NCBI RefSeq assembly: GCF_005153485.1
Contig: NZ_CP039740.1
Span: 1,553,001-1,617,000, forward strand
Source: Pseudolabrys sp. FHR47
Lineage (GTDB): Bacteria > Pseudomonadota > Alphaproteobacteria > Rhizobiales > Xanthobacteraceae
DNA length: 64,000 bases
Direction: 5' to 3'
Under the pieces are notes generated by a model that was not told where the DNA came from, ran no database searches, and was given only the letters and a program-made list of their open reading frames with translations. The stretch's first letter is position 1; the number at the start of each line of letters is the position of its first letter. A program made the position numbers and the translations under genes. Below, one piece after another: positions 14,083 to 25,748 of the stretch.

Positions 14083-15405
14083 ATGAATCAAACAACAGTG
14101 ACGGCCGCCAAGCGGCCGAACGCCCGCATGTGGCTCGCCGCCGCCGCGGGCCTTGCCATGACCGCGGGAGCGATCTCGTCGGCTTCCGCGCAGGACACGA
14201 TCAAGGTCGGCGTCCTGCACTCGCTCTCGGGAACGATGGCCATTTCCGAGACGACGCTGAAGGATACCGTTCTGTTCATGATCGACGAGCAGAACAAGAA
14301 GGGCGGCGTGCTCGGCAAGAAGCTCGAAGCCGTCGTCGTCGACCCGGCCTCGAACTGGCCGCTGTTCGCCGAAAAGGCGCGCGAGCTGATCGCCAAGGAC
14401 AAGGTGTCCGTGGTGTTCGGCTGCTGGACCTCGGTGTCGCGCAAGTCCGTGCTGCCGGTGTTCAAGGAACTGAACTCGATCCTGTTCTATCCGGTGCAAT
14501 ATGAAGGTGAAGAGTCCGAGCGCAACGTGTTCTACACGGGTGCCGCTCCGAACCAGCAGGCCATCCCGGCCGTCGACTACCTGATGTCGAAGGACGGTGG
14601 CGACGTGAAGCGCTGGGTGCTCGCGGGCACCGACTACGTCTATCCGCGCACCACCAACAAGATCCTCGAGGCCTATCTGAAGGCGAAGGGCGTCAAGGCC
14701 GAAGACATCATGATCAACTACACGCCGTTCGGCCACTCGGACTGGCAGACGATCGTGTCGGACATCAAGAAGTTCGGCTCGGCGGGCAAGAAGACGGCGG
14801 TGGTCTCGACCATCAACGGCGATGCCAACGTGCCGTTCTACAAGGAACTGGGTAACCAGGGCATCAAGGCGACCGACATCCCGGTCGTGGCGTTCTCGGT
14901 CGGCGAAGAAGAACTCGCAGGCCTCGACACCAAGCCGCTGGTCGGCCATCTCGCCGCCTGGAACTACTTCCAGTCGGTCAAGGACCCGGCTAATGCCAAG
15001 TTCATCAAGGACTGGCAGGCTTTCACCAAGAACCCGAAGCGCGTGACCAACGACCCGATGGAAGCCACCGTGATCGGCTTCAACATGTGGGTTAAGGCCG
15101 TCGAGAAGGCCGGCACCGTCAATGCCGACAAGGTCATCGACACCCTCCCGGGCATCGAAGCGCCGAACCTGACCGGCGGTATCTCGAAGATGCTGCCGAA
15201 CCACCACATCACCAAACCGGTGCTCGTCGGTGAAATCCGCGGCGACGGTCAGCTCGACGTGGTGTGGCAGACCAAGGGTCTGGTCGCGGGCGATGCCTGG
15301 ACCGACTTCCTGCCGGGTTCGAAGGATCTCGAGGCCGACTGGGTCACCCTCAAGTGCGGCAACTACAACACCGTCACCAAGAAGTGCGGCGGCTCTGGTT
15401 CGTGA
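14083..15405 (+). CDS. urtA: Urea ABC transporter substrate-binding protein
   Basis: A 440-aa protein with a long N-terminus, a signal peptide ending SASAQ (about residue 37), and then a periplasmic-binding type I (Leu/Ile/Val) fold. UrtA hallmarks are IKVGVLHSLSGTMAISE, VFGCWTSVSRKSVLPVF, NSILFYPVQYEGEESE and FYTGAAPNQQAIPAVDYL, plus GTDYVYPRTTNKI. It captures urea or short amides in the periplasm. It is the first gene of urtABCDE, under a sigma-54 promoter. A GC-rich hairpin separates it from urtB, consistent with higher expression of the binding protein. Confidence 0.95.
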   Translation: MNQTTVTAAKRPNARMWLAAAAGLAMTAGAISSASAQDTIKVGVLHSLSGTMAISETTLKDTVLFMIDEQNKKGGVLGKKLEAVVVDPASNWPLFAEKARELIAKDKVSVVFGCWTSVSRKSVLPVFKELNSILFYPVQYEGEESERNVFYTGAAPNQQAIPAVDYLMSKDGGDVKRWVLAGTDYVYPRTTNKILEAYLKAKGVKAEDIMINYTPFGHSDWQTIVSDIKKFGSAGKKTAVVSTINGDANVPFYKELGNQGIKATDIPVVAFSVGEEELAGLDTKPLVGHLAAWNYFQSVKDPANAKFIKDWQAFTKNPKRVTNDPMEATVIGFNMWVKAVEKAGTVNADKVIDTLPGIEAPNLTGGISKMLPNHHITKPVLVGEIRGDGQLDVVWQTKGLVAGDAWTDFLPGSKDLEADWVTLKCGNYNTVTKKCGGSGS

Positions 15406-15462
15406 TTTGGGCTCGTGAGCCCAGTCTTATCGAGCTATTGCGTCTGATGACGTAACAAAAAG

Positions 15463-15488
15463 GGGAGGCGGCCTCACCGCCGCCTCCC
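15463..15488 (+). terminator. urtA-urtB intergenic stem-loop (attenuator-like)
   Basis: A ten-bp perfect stem (GGGAGGCGGC and its complement) has a six-base loop and follows an A5 run. The T-tract behind it is weak (GCTTCTTG). It lies between urtA and urtB and probably stabilises the urtA message or partly terminates. Confidence 0.55.
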
Positions 15489-15523
15489 GCTTCTTGACTG
15501 ACATGCCGGGGGTCGTGATCAAC

Positions 15524-17149
15524 ATGCGCGGGTTGTTTGATCGCATCAGAATTTTATTGCTATTTGCCGTTGTGATTGCCGCTGGCGCGGGTGCCGCTTC
15601 CACAGGTGCGTTGGCCGGCCCTTATGAAGACGCCTTGCTCGGGTTCACCGCGGATAGTTTCAGCGACACGGCGGATGCCATCGACAAGGCGGCCGCATCC
15701 GGTAGTGCGCTCGCTGCGCCGCTGTTGCAGGCGCTCAAGGACCAGCGCCTCCAGTTCAGCGCCGGCGAGAAGAAGGTTCTGATCAAGACACCGGACGGCA
15801 AGTTCGTCGACGCCGCCACCGGCCAGCCTTTCGCCGGTACGCCGCCGGCCGATCTGTCCAATGTCCGTCTCAATAACCGTCTGCGCAACGTGCTCGACGC
15901 CGCGCTCGGCAGTCTGACCTTGATGGCCGCCGATCCGAACAAGCGCTACGACGCTGCGCAATCGGTATTCAAGTCGCGCGACGCCGCCACGTTGCCGGCG
16001 CTGGAGAAGGCGCTCGCCGCCGAGCAGAACGCGCGGGTGAAAGCGGCGATGATGCAAGCCAAGGCGGCCATCGTTATCGCGACCGCCGATGCGCCGGCGG
16101 CCGACAAGGTCGCGGCCATCGCTGTGATCCGCGACCGCGGCGACCAGGACGCGATGGCGCTGCTGCAAATGATTCCCGCCAATGCACCGCCCGAGGTGCT
16201 GGCCGCCACGGCCGACGCCAAAACCGCGATCGAGCGCAACCTGGCGCTCTGGGCGACCGTTCAGAATCTCTGGTACGGCCTGTCGCTCGGGTCGGTGCTG
16301 CTGCTCGCGGCCATCGGCCTTGCCATCACCTTCGGTGTCATGGGCGTCATCAATATGGCGCATGGCGAGATGGTCATGCTCGGCGCCTACGTCACCTTCG
16401 TTGTGCAGGAAGTCATCCGCACCCGTTATCCTGGCCTGTTCGATTACTCGCTGGCCATCGCGCTGCCGCTGGCTTTTGTATTCTCCGGCGTCGTCGGCAT
16501 CGCCATCGAGCGCTCGGTGATCCGCTTCCTCTACGGCCGGCCGCTGGAGACGCTGCTCGCTACCTGGGGCATCTCGCTGGTGCTGCAGCAGGCGGTGCGC
16601 GCCGCCTTCGGCCCGACCAACAAGGAAGTCGGCAACCCGTCCTGGATGTCGGGCGCCTTCGATCTCGGCGGCATCCTCATCACCTATAACCGGCTCTGGA
16701 TCATCGTCTTCACGGCCATCGTCTTCGTCGCGTTGCTCGGCATGCTGCGCTTCACGCGGCTTGGCCTCGAAATGCGCGCTGTGACGCAGAACCGCTCGAT
16801 GGCGGCTGCCGTCGGCATCCGTACCGCGCGCATCGACGCGCTGACTTTCGGCCTCGGTTCCGGCATTGCCGGCATCGCGGGCGTCGCGCTGTCGCAGATC
16901 GACAATGTGTCGCCGAACCTCGGCCAAGGCTACATCATCGACAGTTTCATGGTCGTGGTGTTCGGCGGCGTCGGCAATCTGTGGGGCACCTTGGTCGGCG
17001 CGCTGACGCTCGGCATCGCTAACAAGTTCCTCGAGCCCTTCGCCGGAGCGGTGCTCGGCAAGATCGCGGTGCTGGTCTTCATCATTTTGTTCATCCAGAA
17101 GCGCCCGCGCGGCATGTTTGCGCTCAAGGGCCGGGCGATCGAAGCATGA
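15524..17149 (+). CDS. urtB: Urea ABC transporter permease UrtB
   Basis: A 541-aa protein. ATG 15524 is chosen for its GGGGGT upstream, and ATG 15503 is an alternative. A signal peptide and a periplasmic helical region of about 220 residues (with VLIKTPDGKFVDAATGQPF and HEAT-like alanine-rich helices) precede the LivH-type permease domain. That domain starts near WYGLSLGSVLLLAAIGLAITFGVMGVINMAHGE and ends MFALKGRAIEA. The long N-terminal part is typical of UrtB and absent from LivH. It forms the membrane channel with UrtC. Its last four bases overlap urtC (ATGA). Confidence 0.95.
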   Translation: MRGLFDRIRILLLFAVVIAAGAGAASTGALAGPYEDALLGFTADSFSDTADAIDKAAASGSALAAPLLQALKDQRLQFSAGEKKVLIKTPDGKFVDAATGQPFAGTPPADLSNVRLNNRLRNVLDAALGSLTLMAADPNKRYDAAQSVFKSRDAATLPALEKALAAEQNARVKAAMMQAKAAIVIATADAPAADKVAAIAVIRDRGDQDAMALLQMIPANAPPEVLAATADAKTAIERNLALWATVQNLWYGLSLGSVLLLAAIGLAITFGVMGVINMAHGEMVMLGAYVTFVVQEVIRTRYPGLFDYSLAIALPLAFVFSGVVGIAIERSVIRFLYGRPLETLLATWGISLVLQQAVRAAFGPTNKEVGNPSWMSGAFDLGGILITYNRLWIIVFTAIVFVALLGMLRFTRLGLEMRAVTQNRSMAAAVGIRTARIDALTFGLGSGIAGIAGVALSQIDNVSPNLGQGYIIDSFMVVVFGGVGNLWGTLVGALTLGIANKFLEPFAGAVLGKIAVLVFIILFIQKRPRGMFALKGRAIEA

Positions 17150-18348
17150 TGAAAGCCCACCCGCTCATCCGCATGCTCGATCGCGGTTCGACGATCTTTC
17201 TCGTTCTGCTCGCCGCCTTCGCCATCGCCATTCCGGTGCTCAACCTGCTGGTGCCGCCGTCGTCGGCGATTCACGTCTCGACCTATCTCGTCGCGCTGCT
17301 CGGCAAATATATCTGCTACGGCCTGCTGGCGCTCTCCATCGACCTGATCTGGGGCTATGTCGGCATTCTCTCGCTTGGCCACGGCGCCTTCTTCGCGCTC
17401 GGCGGCTACGCCATGGGCATGTATCTGATGCGCCAGATCGGCACCCGCGGCGTCTATGCCGATCCGATCCTGCCGGACTTCATGGTGTTCCTGAATTGGA
17501 AGGAACTGCCGTTCTTCTGGTACGGTTTTCAGAACTTCGGCTACGCCATGTTCATGGTGCTGTTCGTGCCGGGGCTGCTCGCCTTTGTATTCGGCTGGTT
17601 CGCCTTCCGCTCGCGCGTCACCGGCGTTTATCTGTCGATCATCACCCAGGCGCTGACCTATGCGCTGCTGCTCGGCTTCTTCCGCAATAACTTCGGCTTC
17701 GGCGGCAATAACGGCCTGACCGATTTCAAGGACATTCTCGGCTTCAACGTGCAGGCCGAGACGACGCGCAACGCGCTGCTTGTGATTTCGTGCCTCGCGC
17801 TTGCGGTCTGCTTCCTGATCTGCCGCGCCATCGTCACCTCGAAATTCGGCAAGGTGCTGGTGGCGATCCGCGACGCCGAGGCGCGCACGCGTTTCATGGG
17901 TTATCGCGTCGAGAGCTACAAGTTGTTCGTGTTCACGGTGTCGGCCTGCATGGCCGGCGTCGCCGGCGCGCTCTATGTGCCGCAGATCGGCATCATCAAT
18001 CCCAGCGAATTCGCACCTGCCAACTCCATCGAGGCCGTGATCTGGGTCGCGGTCGGCGGCCGCGGCACCTTGATCGGCGCGGTGCTCGGCGCCTTCGTCG
18101 TCAATTACACCAAGACCTTCTTCACCACCGGCTTGCTGGCGCCATACTGGTTGTTCGTGCTCGGCGGGTTGTTCATCGGCACGACCTTGTTCCTGCCACG
18201 CGGCATCGTCGGCACCTGGACGCACTGGCGCAGCGGCGTGAAGGAGAAGAGCGAGGCCAACCTCTTGAATATGCGCTCGGCCGAGGCGGAGGACGGCGTC
18301 CTGCCGACGCAGCGGTCGCCGTCGACTCAGCCGAGCGCCGCGGAGTAG
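17146..18348 (+). CDS. urtC: Urea ABC transporter permease UrtC
   Basis: A 400-aa LivM-type permease. It has about ten hydrophobic segments and the conserved ALSIDLIWGYVGILSLGHGAFFALGGYAMGMYL, SRVTGVYLSIITQALTYALLLGFFRNNFGFGGNNGLTDF (UrtC-characteristic) and VAVGGRGTLIGAVLGAFVVN. The C-terminus is a polar tail of about 30 residues. It pairs with UrtB, and the overlapping start/stop shows coupling. urtD starts 8 bases later. Confidence 0.95.
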   Translation: MMKAHPLIRMLDRGSTIFLVLLAAFAIAIPVLNLLVPPSSAIHVSTYLVALLGKYICYGLLALSIDLIWGYVGILSLGHGAFFALGGYAMGMYLMRQIGTRGVYADPILPDFMVFLNWKELPFFWYGFQNFGYAMFMVLFVPGLLAFVFGWFAFRSRVTGVYLSIITQALTYALLLGFFRNNFGFGGNNGLTDFKDILGFNVQAETTRNALLVISCLALAVCFLICRAIVTSKFGKVLVAIRDAEARTRFMGYRVESYKLFVFTVSACMAGVAGALYVPQIGIINPSEFAPANSIEAVIWVAVGGRGTLIGAVLGAFVVNYTKTFFTTGLLAPYWLFVLGGLFIGTTLFLPRGIVGTWTHWRSGVKEKSEANLLNMRSAEAEDGVLPTQRSPSTQPSAAE

Positions 18349-18356
18349 GGCTACCC

Positions 18357-19127
18357 ATGACCGACGCTGCCTACAGTTCAGAGACCACTTCCGCGCTGCT
18401 CTACCTCGACGGCATCAGCGTGTCGTTCGACGGCTTCCGGGCGCTTAACGAGCTCTCGTTTGTCATCGAGCCCGGCGAAATGCGCGCCATCATCGGCCCG
18501 AACGGCGCCGGCAAGACCACGATGATGGATGTCATCACCGGCAAGACGCGGCCCGACACCGGCGACGTGTTCTTCGAACAGGGCAAGTATGATCTGTCGA
18601 CGCTCGATGAGACCGAGATCGCTACGCTCGGCATCGGCCGCAAGTTCCAGAAGCCGACTGTGTTCGAGATGCACACCGTCGAAGACAACCTGCAGCTCGC
18701 GCTCAAGAACGATCGCGACGTCAAGGCGACCTTGTTCTGGACGTCGACGCCGGAGCAAGAAGCGCGCATCGATCAGGTGCTGGAGACGGTTCGTCTCAAA
18801 CATCTGCGCCAGCGCATCGCCGGCTCGCTGTCGCACGGCCAGAAGCAATGGCTCGAGATCGCCATGCTGTTGGCGCAGGACCCGAAGTTGCTGTTGGTCG
18901 ACGAGCCTGTCGCCGGCATGACCGATGTCGAAACCATGCAGACAGCGGAACTGCTCCGCGAAATCAACAAGACCAAATCGGTGGTCGTCGTCGAGCACGA
19001 CATGGCTTTCGTGCGCGAACTGGGCGTCAAAGTGACCTGCCTGCACGAAGGTTCGGTGCTGGCCGAAGGCTCGATCGATCAGGTGTCGGCAAACGACCGC
19101 GTGGTCGAAGTCTACCTCGGGAGATAA
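18357..19127 (+). CDS. urtD: Urea ABC transporter ATP-binding protein UrtD
   Basis: A 256-aa LivG-type ATPase. Walker A GPNGAGKTTMMD, the UrtD-type FFEQGKYDLSTLDETEIATLGIGRKFQKPTVFE, the signature LSHGQKQWLEIAMLLAQ, Walker B LLLVDEPVAGMT and the switch His in VVVEHDM are all present. The LSHGQKQWLE signature separates it from amino-acid LivG (LSGGQ-like). It sits on the cytoplasmic face with UrtE and is two bases from urtE. Confidence 0.95.
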   Translation: MTDAAYSSETTSALLYLDGISVSFDGFRALNELSFVIEPGEMRAIIGPNGAGKTTMMDVITGKTRPDTGDVFFEQGKYDLSTLDETEIATLGIGRKFQKPTVFEMHTVEDNLQLALKNDRDVKATLFWTSTPEQEARIDQVLETVRLKHLRQRIAGSLSHGQKQWLEIAMLLAQDPKLLLVDEPVAGMTDVETMQTAELLREINKTKSVVVVEHDMAFVRELGVKVTCLHEGSVLAEGSIDQVSANDRVVEVYLGR

Positions 19128-19129
19128 CA

Positions 19130-19825
19130 ATGCTCGAAGTCTCCAAGATCGACCTCTATTACGGCGCGGCGCAGGCCTTGCGCGGCGTGTCGCTCAAGGC
19201 CGAGCCCGGCAAGGTGACCTGCGTTCTCGGCCGTAACGGCGTCGGCAAATCGAGTTTGCTCCGCGCGCTGGTCGGCCAGCGGCCGGTGAAGAACGGCACC
19301 ATCATGTTCGAGGGCAAGGACATCACGCGCCTCGCGACCGTCGAGCGCGCGCGGGGCGGCATCGCCTATGTGCCGCAGGGCCGCGAAATCTTTCCGCTGC
19401 TCACGGTGCAGGAAAACCTGGAGACCGGGTTTGCGCCGCTGAAACGGGCCGATCGCAAGGTGCCGGACGATGTGTTCACGCTTTTTCCGGTGCTCAAGAG
19501 CATGCTGGGGCGCCGCGGCGGCGACCTGTCCGGCGGCCAGCAGCAGCAACTTGCCATCGGCCGCGCGCTGACCATGCGACCGCGCCTGTTGCTGCTCGAC
19601 GAGCCGACCGAAGGAATCCAGCCTTCAATCATCAAGGATATCGGCCGCGCCATCTCCTATCTGCGCTCGCTGGGCGGCATGGCAATCATCCTGGTCGAGC
19701 AGTATCTCGACTTCGCCCAGGAGCTCGGCGACCATTTGGTCGTCATGGACCGCGGCTCGATCGTCTACGAGAGCGACAAGACGAACCTCGACGAAAGCGC
19801 GTTGCATCGGGCGATGGCGATTTGA
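19130..19825 (+). CDS. urtE: Urea ABC transporter ATP-binding protein UrtE
   Basis: A 231-aa LivF-type ATPase. Walker A is GRNGVGKSSLLRA, the signature is LSGGQQQQLAIGRAL, and Walker B is LLLLDEPTEGIQPS, where EGIQPS is the UrtE/LivF form. It ends ESALHRAMAI. It completes the urtABCDE transporter. Its TGA overlaps an ATG (19825) that opens the frame of ureD, so transport and urease genes run together, with a REP-like repeat lying at the junction. Confidence 0.95.
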   Translation: MLEVSKIDLYYGAAQALRGVSLKAEPGKVTCVLGRNGVGKSSLLRALVGQRPVKNGTIMFEGKDITRLATVERARGGIAYVPQGREIFPLLTVQENLETGFAPLKRADRKVPDDVFTLFPVLKSMLGRRGGDLSGGQQQQLAIGRALTMRPRLLLLDEPTEGIQPSIIKDIGRAISYLRSLGGMAIILVEQYLDFAQELGDHLVVMDRGSIVYESDKTNLDESALHRAMAI

Positions 19826-19831
19826 TGTATG

Positions 19832-19913
19832 GTCGTCCCCGCGAAGGCGGGGACCCAGCCCTTGGGGCCTGTGCATACGAAGTGCTGGATACCCCGCCTT
19901 CGCGGGGTACGAC
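19832..19913. repeat. REP-like repeat (family A), copy 2, at the urtE/ureD junction
   Basis: The left hairpin is built on TCCCCGCGAAGGCGGGGA and the right on ACCCCGCCTTCGCGGGGT, with outer GTCGT/ACGAC-type ends. The open frame from ATG 19825 into ureD passes straight through it, so if that ATG is used the repeat is translated. Confidence 0.85.
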
Positions 19914-19926
19914 GTCAGAGGGTGGA

Positions 19927-20757
<831 letters not shown>

Positions 20758-20777
20758 TATTCTGATCGAGGACGACG

Positions 20778-21080
20778 ATGAATCTGACGCCCCGGGAAAA
20801 AGACAAGATGTTTATCGCGCTCGCCGCAATGGTGGCGCGCAAGCGGCTGGAGCGGGGCGTCAAGCTCAATCATCCGGAAGCGATCGCGCTCATTTCCGAT
20901 TTCATCATGGAGGGCGCGCGCGACGGCAAGACGGTGGCCGAGCTGATGCGCGACGGCGCCCATGTCGTCACCCGCGCGCAATGCATGGACGGCATCGCCG
21001 AGATGATCCACGACATCCAGGTTGAAGCGACCTTCCCGGACGGCACCAAGCTGGTCACGGTTCATGATCCGATTCGTTGA
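20778..21080 (+). CDS. ureA: Urease gamma subunit
   Basis: 100 aa, the normal length of a stand-alone gamma subunit. Diagnostic text is [44 protein letters not shown] and [19 protein letters not shown] at the C-terminus. It has a GAGG ribosome-binding site. It is part of the (UreABC)3 enzyme core that hydrolyses urea to ammonia and carbamate. It is followed at 13 bases by hupE/ureJ rather than directly by ureB. Confidence 0.97.
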   Translation: MNLTPREKDKMFIALAAMVARKRLERGVKLNHPEAIALISDFIMEGARDGKTVAELMRDGAHVVTRAQCMDGIAEMIHDIQVEATFPDGTKLVTVHDPIR

Positions 21081-21093
21081 AAGGACTGACACG

Positions 21094-21675
21094 ATGAAAC
21101 GTCTTCTCTCCACCGCCGCCGTTCTTGTCGCCAGCGGCGTTCCAGCTTTCGCCCATGTCGGGCACGGCGCGACGGAATCCTTCGCCGCCGGCATGGCGCA
21201 TCCGCTGTCGGGCCTCGACCACATCACGGTGATGGTGGCGGTCGGTCTGTGGGCCGCGCTCAAGGGCGGCAAGGCCTTGTGGGCCTGGCCGGCGGCCTTC
21301 GTCGGCGTGATGCTGGTCGGCGGCGCGATGGGCATGGAGCATTTTGATCTGCCGTTCGTCGAACCGGCGATCCTGGCCTCGGTTGTCGCGCTCGGGCTGC
21401 TGGTGGCGCTGGCGGTCGATCTGCCGGTGGCGGTCGGCGCCGCGATCATCGGCGCCTTCGCGCTGTTCCATGGTTACGCGCATGGCATGGAAGCCGGCGA
21501 GAATATCGGCGGCCTCGAATACATGGCGGGCTTTGCCATTGCCACCGCGGCGTTGCATGCGACCGGCATCGCCTTCGCCATCGTCGCTGCGCGCAATTCG
21601 CTGCGGCCGCTGGTGCGGATCGCCGGCGCGGTGTGCGTGGTGATCGGCGCTGGGCTGATCGGCGGGGTGCTCTGA
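21094..21675 (+). CDS. HupE/UreJ family membrane protein, probable nickel permease
   Basis: A 193-aa protein with a signal peptide (to about residue 20), six hydrophobic segments and the His motifs of HupE/UreJ: FAHVGHG at the mature N-terminus, [16 protein letters not shown], and [11 protein letters not shown]. These His residues are metal ligands in the family, which imports nickel for hydrogenase or urease. Its location between ureA and ureB supports nickel supply to urease. The TGA overlaps the ureB ATG (TGATG). Confidence 0.9.
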   Translation: MKRLLSTAAVLVASGVPAFAHVGHGATESFAAGMAHPLSGLDHITVMVAVGLWAALKGGKALWAWPAAFVGVMLVGGAMGMEHFDLPFVEPAILASVVALGLLVALAVDLPVAVGAAIIGAFALFHGYAHGMEAGENIGGLEYMAGFAIATAALHATGIAFAIVAARNSLRPLVRIAGAVCVVIGAGLIGGVL

Positions 21676-21980
21676 TGATCCCCGGTGAGATGTTCATCAA
21701 GGACGGCGAGATCGAGCTCAACGCCAAACGCAAGACGGTGACGCTCACCGTCGCGAACTCCGGCGACCGGCCGATCCAGGTCGGCTCGCACTATCATTTC
21801 TTCGAGACAAACCCGGCGCTGAAATTCGACCGCAAGAAGGCGCGCGGCATGCGCCTCGATATCGCCGCCGGCACGGCGGTGCGTTTCGAGCCGGGCCAGA
21901 CGCGCGAGGTCTCGTTGGTCGCGCTCGCCGGCAAGAGGACGATCTACGGCTTCCGCGGCGATGTGATGGGCAAGCTCTGA
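21675..21980 (+). CDS. ureB: Urease beta subunit
   Basis: 101 aa, the usual stand-alone beta length. Family text is [70 protein letters not shown] and [10 protein letters not shown] at the end. It is translationally coupled to hupE. The catalytic alpha subunit gene does not follow directly, since two unrelated genes (LysE-type exporter and GFA protein) intervene. Confidence 0.97.
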   Translation: MIPGEMFIKDGEIELNAKRKTVTLTVANSGDRPIQVGSHYHFFETNPALKFDRKKARGMRLDIAAGTAVRFEPGQTREVSLVALAGKRTIYGFRGDVMGKL

Positions 21981-21990
21981 GGCACCGCTC

Positions 21991-22626
21991 ATGGATTGGA
22001 CCGTCTTCCTTGCTTTCGTCGTGACCAGCACGCTCATGGACCTGACGCCGGGGCCGGCGGTGCTCAAGGTCGTCGGCGACGGCATGCGCCATGGCCTCAA
22101 GCCGGCGCAGTTCTCGATTGCCGGCATCCTCTCCGCCAACGCGATGTACTGCGCCTTCTCCGCGCTCGGCCTGTCGGCACTGCTGCTCGCCTTTCCCATG
22201 CTGTTCGAATTCATCAAATGGGCGGGCGTCGCCTATCTCATCTGGATCGGGCTTCAATCTCTGCGGGACGCCTGGACTGGTGATGCGGGACAGGCACAGG
22301 TCTCGCCGCATGGCACGCCGAGAGCGTTGTTCCGCTCGAGCTTCGTGCTGCAGGGTGCCAACCCGAAATCCTATCTCTATTTCGCGGCGATCCTGCCGGC
22401 GTTTGCGCCGGCCGATGCCGCGCCGCAGTGGATCCTCGTTCTCGGCGCGATCTCGATCCTGCTCGAATATCCATCGCTGCTTCTTTATTCGCTGCTCGGC
22501 GGCAAGGCGGCGCAATATGCCACCGGCCCCTTCGCCAGACGGGCGTTCAGCGGGCTGTCCGGTACGGCGGTGATCGGCGCGGCGGCGATGGTGGCGCGCA
22601 CGTCGCTGCCAGCGCGGGGCGGCTGA
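21991..22626 (+). CDS. LysE/RhtB family exporter
   Basis: A 211-aa protein with about six membrane helices. The family motif is near the N-terminus (TSTLMDLTPGPAVLKVVGDGMRHG), followed by FIKWAGVAYLIWIGLQSLRDAW and the mid-protein QGANPKSYLYFAAILPAF. It probably exports amino acids or other small nitrogenous molecules. It lies 10 bases after ureB inside the urease cluster and is co-directional, so is likely co-transcribed, although a role in urea metabolism is not established. Confidence 0.88.
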   Translation: MDWTVFLAFVVTSTLMDLTPGPAVLKVVGDGMRHGLKPAQFSIAGILSANAMYCAFSALGLSALLLAFPMLFEFIKWAGVAYLIWIGLQSLRDAWTGDAGQAQVSPHGTPRALFRSSFVLQGANPKSYLYFAAILPAFAPADAAPQWILVLGAISILLEYPSLLLYSLLGGKAAQYATGPFARRAFSGLSGTAVIGAAAMVARTSLPARGG

Positions 22627-22710
22627 CATGATTTATGTCGATATCCCGGACGTGAAACTTTGGGCCCGCGCCGATGTTTGATCTGTATCGATCAATGCCG
22701 GGAGGACGTC

Positions 22711-23064
22711 ATGAAGCAGGCCTACACGGGCGGCTGCCAGTGCGGCAAAGTCCGTTTCGAGGTAACAACGGAAATCGACAAAGTCATTTCCTGCAACTGT
22801 TCGCGTTGCGCCAAGCTCGGCTCGTTGCTGGCGGCGGCGTCGGCCGCCGATTTCAAATTGCTTTCGGGGGAGGGCGACCTAACGACGTTTCGGTTCAACA
22901 AGCACGTCATCAATCACCGGTTTTGCGCGACCTGCGGCATCCAGCCCTACGCCAGCGGCAAGGGACGGGATGGCAGCGACATGGTGATGATCAATGTGCG
23001 CTGCCTGGACGGCGTCGACGCGGAGAGCTTCGAGGTGATGAAATTCGACGGCCGCAGCATGTGA
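22711..23064 (+). CDS. GFA family (glutathione-dependent formaldehyde-activating type) zinc protein
   Basis: A 117-aa protein from an ATG with a strong GGGAGG site. It has the Mss4-like zinc fold: GGCQCGKVRFEV, SCNCSRCAKLGS and RFCATCGIQPYA, giving the CxC and CxxC ligand sets. The label GFA comes from Gfa-type proteins, but most members have unknown thiol-linked roles. It lies between lysE and ureC. A hairpin 33 bases downstream suggests transcription from ureD may end here and ureC may have its own start. Confidence 0.88.
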   Translation: MKQAYTGGCQCGKVRFEVTTEIDKVISCNCSRCAKLGSLLAAASAADFKLLSGEGDLTTFRFNKHVINHRFCATCGIQPYASGKGRDGSDMVMINVRCLDGVDAESFEVMKFDGRSM

Positions 23065-23096
23065 CCGTCAGCATCGCGACGCCCCCAAGAGCCATA

Positions 23097-23120
23097 ACGG
23101 GCGGACCGTCGTCCGCCCGT
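23097..23120 (+). terminator. Hairpin after the GFA gene
   Basis: A ten-bp perfect stem (ACGGGCGGAC and its complement) has a CGTC loop, 33 bases after the GFA stop. There is no strong T-tract (CTCAAGCTC follows), so termination would be partial or Rho-assisted. Confidence 0.5.
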
Positions 23121-23389
23121 CTCAAGCTCTCGGATCCGCTTCCGGGCTACACGCGTGAGCGCGCCATCCGGTACCCAGTTACTGAGAGCCAGTGCCGGCA
23201 AACCTGGACCACAAACACCGCCGTGAAGCGACATCCACGTTCCAAGTCCACTGCGGGTTTCCCCGCTGCGGCCATGGCGATCAATCCTGTTCGGCGAAGC
23301 CAAAGACGATTGATCCGAAGCCAAGCCTATTCCTTGCCGGGCGCATGGCAAGGGCCTGAAATCGCCGGTTGATAACTATGGGGATTATT

Positions 23390-23410
23390 AAACAACCGTG
23401 ATGGTTGTTT
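23390..23410. promoter_or_regulatory. Small perfect palindrome upstream of ureC
   Basis: AAACAACC, five bases, then GGTTGTTT, ending 31 bases before the ureC ATG at 23442. It could be a repressor operator or an RNA stem-loop in the ureC leader. I do not recognise the motif. Confidence 0.45.
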
Positions 23411-23441
23411 GATCGCCTCGTTCCGAGACGGAGTTCATGAG

Positions 23442-25151
<1,710 letters not shown>

Positions 25152-25158
25152 GATAGGG

Positions 25159-25261
25159 TGTCGTCCCCGCGAAGGCGGGGACCCATAACCCCGGTCCGTC
25201 CGTATCGCCAATACTGGGGATATGGGTCCCGGGTCTCGCTTTCGCTCGCCCGGGACGACGA
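25159..25261. repeat. REP-like repeat (family A), copy 3, ureC-ureE junction
   Basis: The left part is TCGTCCCCGCGAAGGCGGGG, followed by ACCCA. The right part begins TGGGTCCCGGG and ends CCCGGGACGACG, so outer and inner arms pair across about 100 bases. It begins 8 bases after the ureC stop and ends just before ureE. Confidence 0.85.
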
Positions 25262-25267
25262 CTGAAT

Positions 25268-25726
25268 ATGCACCGCGCCCTTTCCATCGTCACCGACTAC
25301 GACCGGAGCGCAGCCCGCGACCGCGTCGTGCTCGATGCCGACGACCGCCATCGCCGCCGCATTGTGCTGACGGGAGAGAAGGGCACGCAGGTGCTGCTCG
25401 ACTTCCCGCAACCTGTGGCGCTGCGCGATGGCGACGGCCTGGTGCTCGATGACGGCTCGATTGTCGAGATTGCCGGGGCGCCCGAGCCGCTGATCGAAAT
25501 CGCGGCGCCGAACGCCTTCGAGACCGTGCGGCTCGCCTGGCATCTCGGCAATCGCCATACCGATGTGCAGATCGTCAGCGGCAAGGTGCGCATTCGCCGC
25601 GATCATGTGCTGGAGGACATGCTACGCGGGTTAGGGGCCCAATTGAACCCGCTCGAGGCGGCGTTCGATCCGGAACCGGCATCGCCGCATGGGCATGGGC
25701 ATCATCATGGGCATGAGCATGGATGA
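25268..25726 (+). CDS. ureE: Urease accessory protein UreE (nickel chaperone)
   Basis: A 152-aa protein. The N-terminal domain has [19 protein letters not shown] and [14 protein letters not shown]. The C-terminal metal-binding domain has [13 protein letters not shown] (the conserved central nickel His) and [14 protein letters not shown]. It ends in a His-rich tail ([12 protein letters not shown]) for nickel storage. It delivers nickel to the UreDFG-urease complex. Its stop codon overlaps the ATG at 25719 of the frame leading into ureF. Confidence 0.95.
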   Translation: MHRALSIVTDYDRSAARDRVVLDADDRHRRRIVLTGEKGTQVLLDFPQPVALRDGDGLVLDDGSIVEIAGAPEPLIEIAAPNAFETVRLAWHLGNRHTDVQIVSGKVRIRRDHVLEDMLRGLGAQLNPLEAAFDPEPASPHGHGHHHGHEHG

Positions 25727-25748
25727 TGTGGTGCGAAATCGCCGAGGC

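Larger units (their letters stand above)
23065..23441. other. 377-base gap before ureC
   Basis: No gene is supported. It holds a perfect hairpin at 23097-23120, a stretch at 23140-23330 without a recognisable feature, and a small palindrome at 23390-23410. The last 60 bases are AT-rich (GGGGATTATTAAAC), a plausible promoter region for ureC, but no confident -35/-10 or -24/-12 pair is visible. Confidence 0.6.

Noticed and set aside
13939..15207. 422-aa minus-strand open frame opposite urtA
   Set aside because: It is antisense to a well-conserved urtA, has Asp/Arg/His-rich low-complexity text typical of GC-rich shadows and no family motif.
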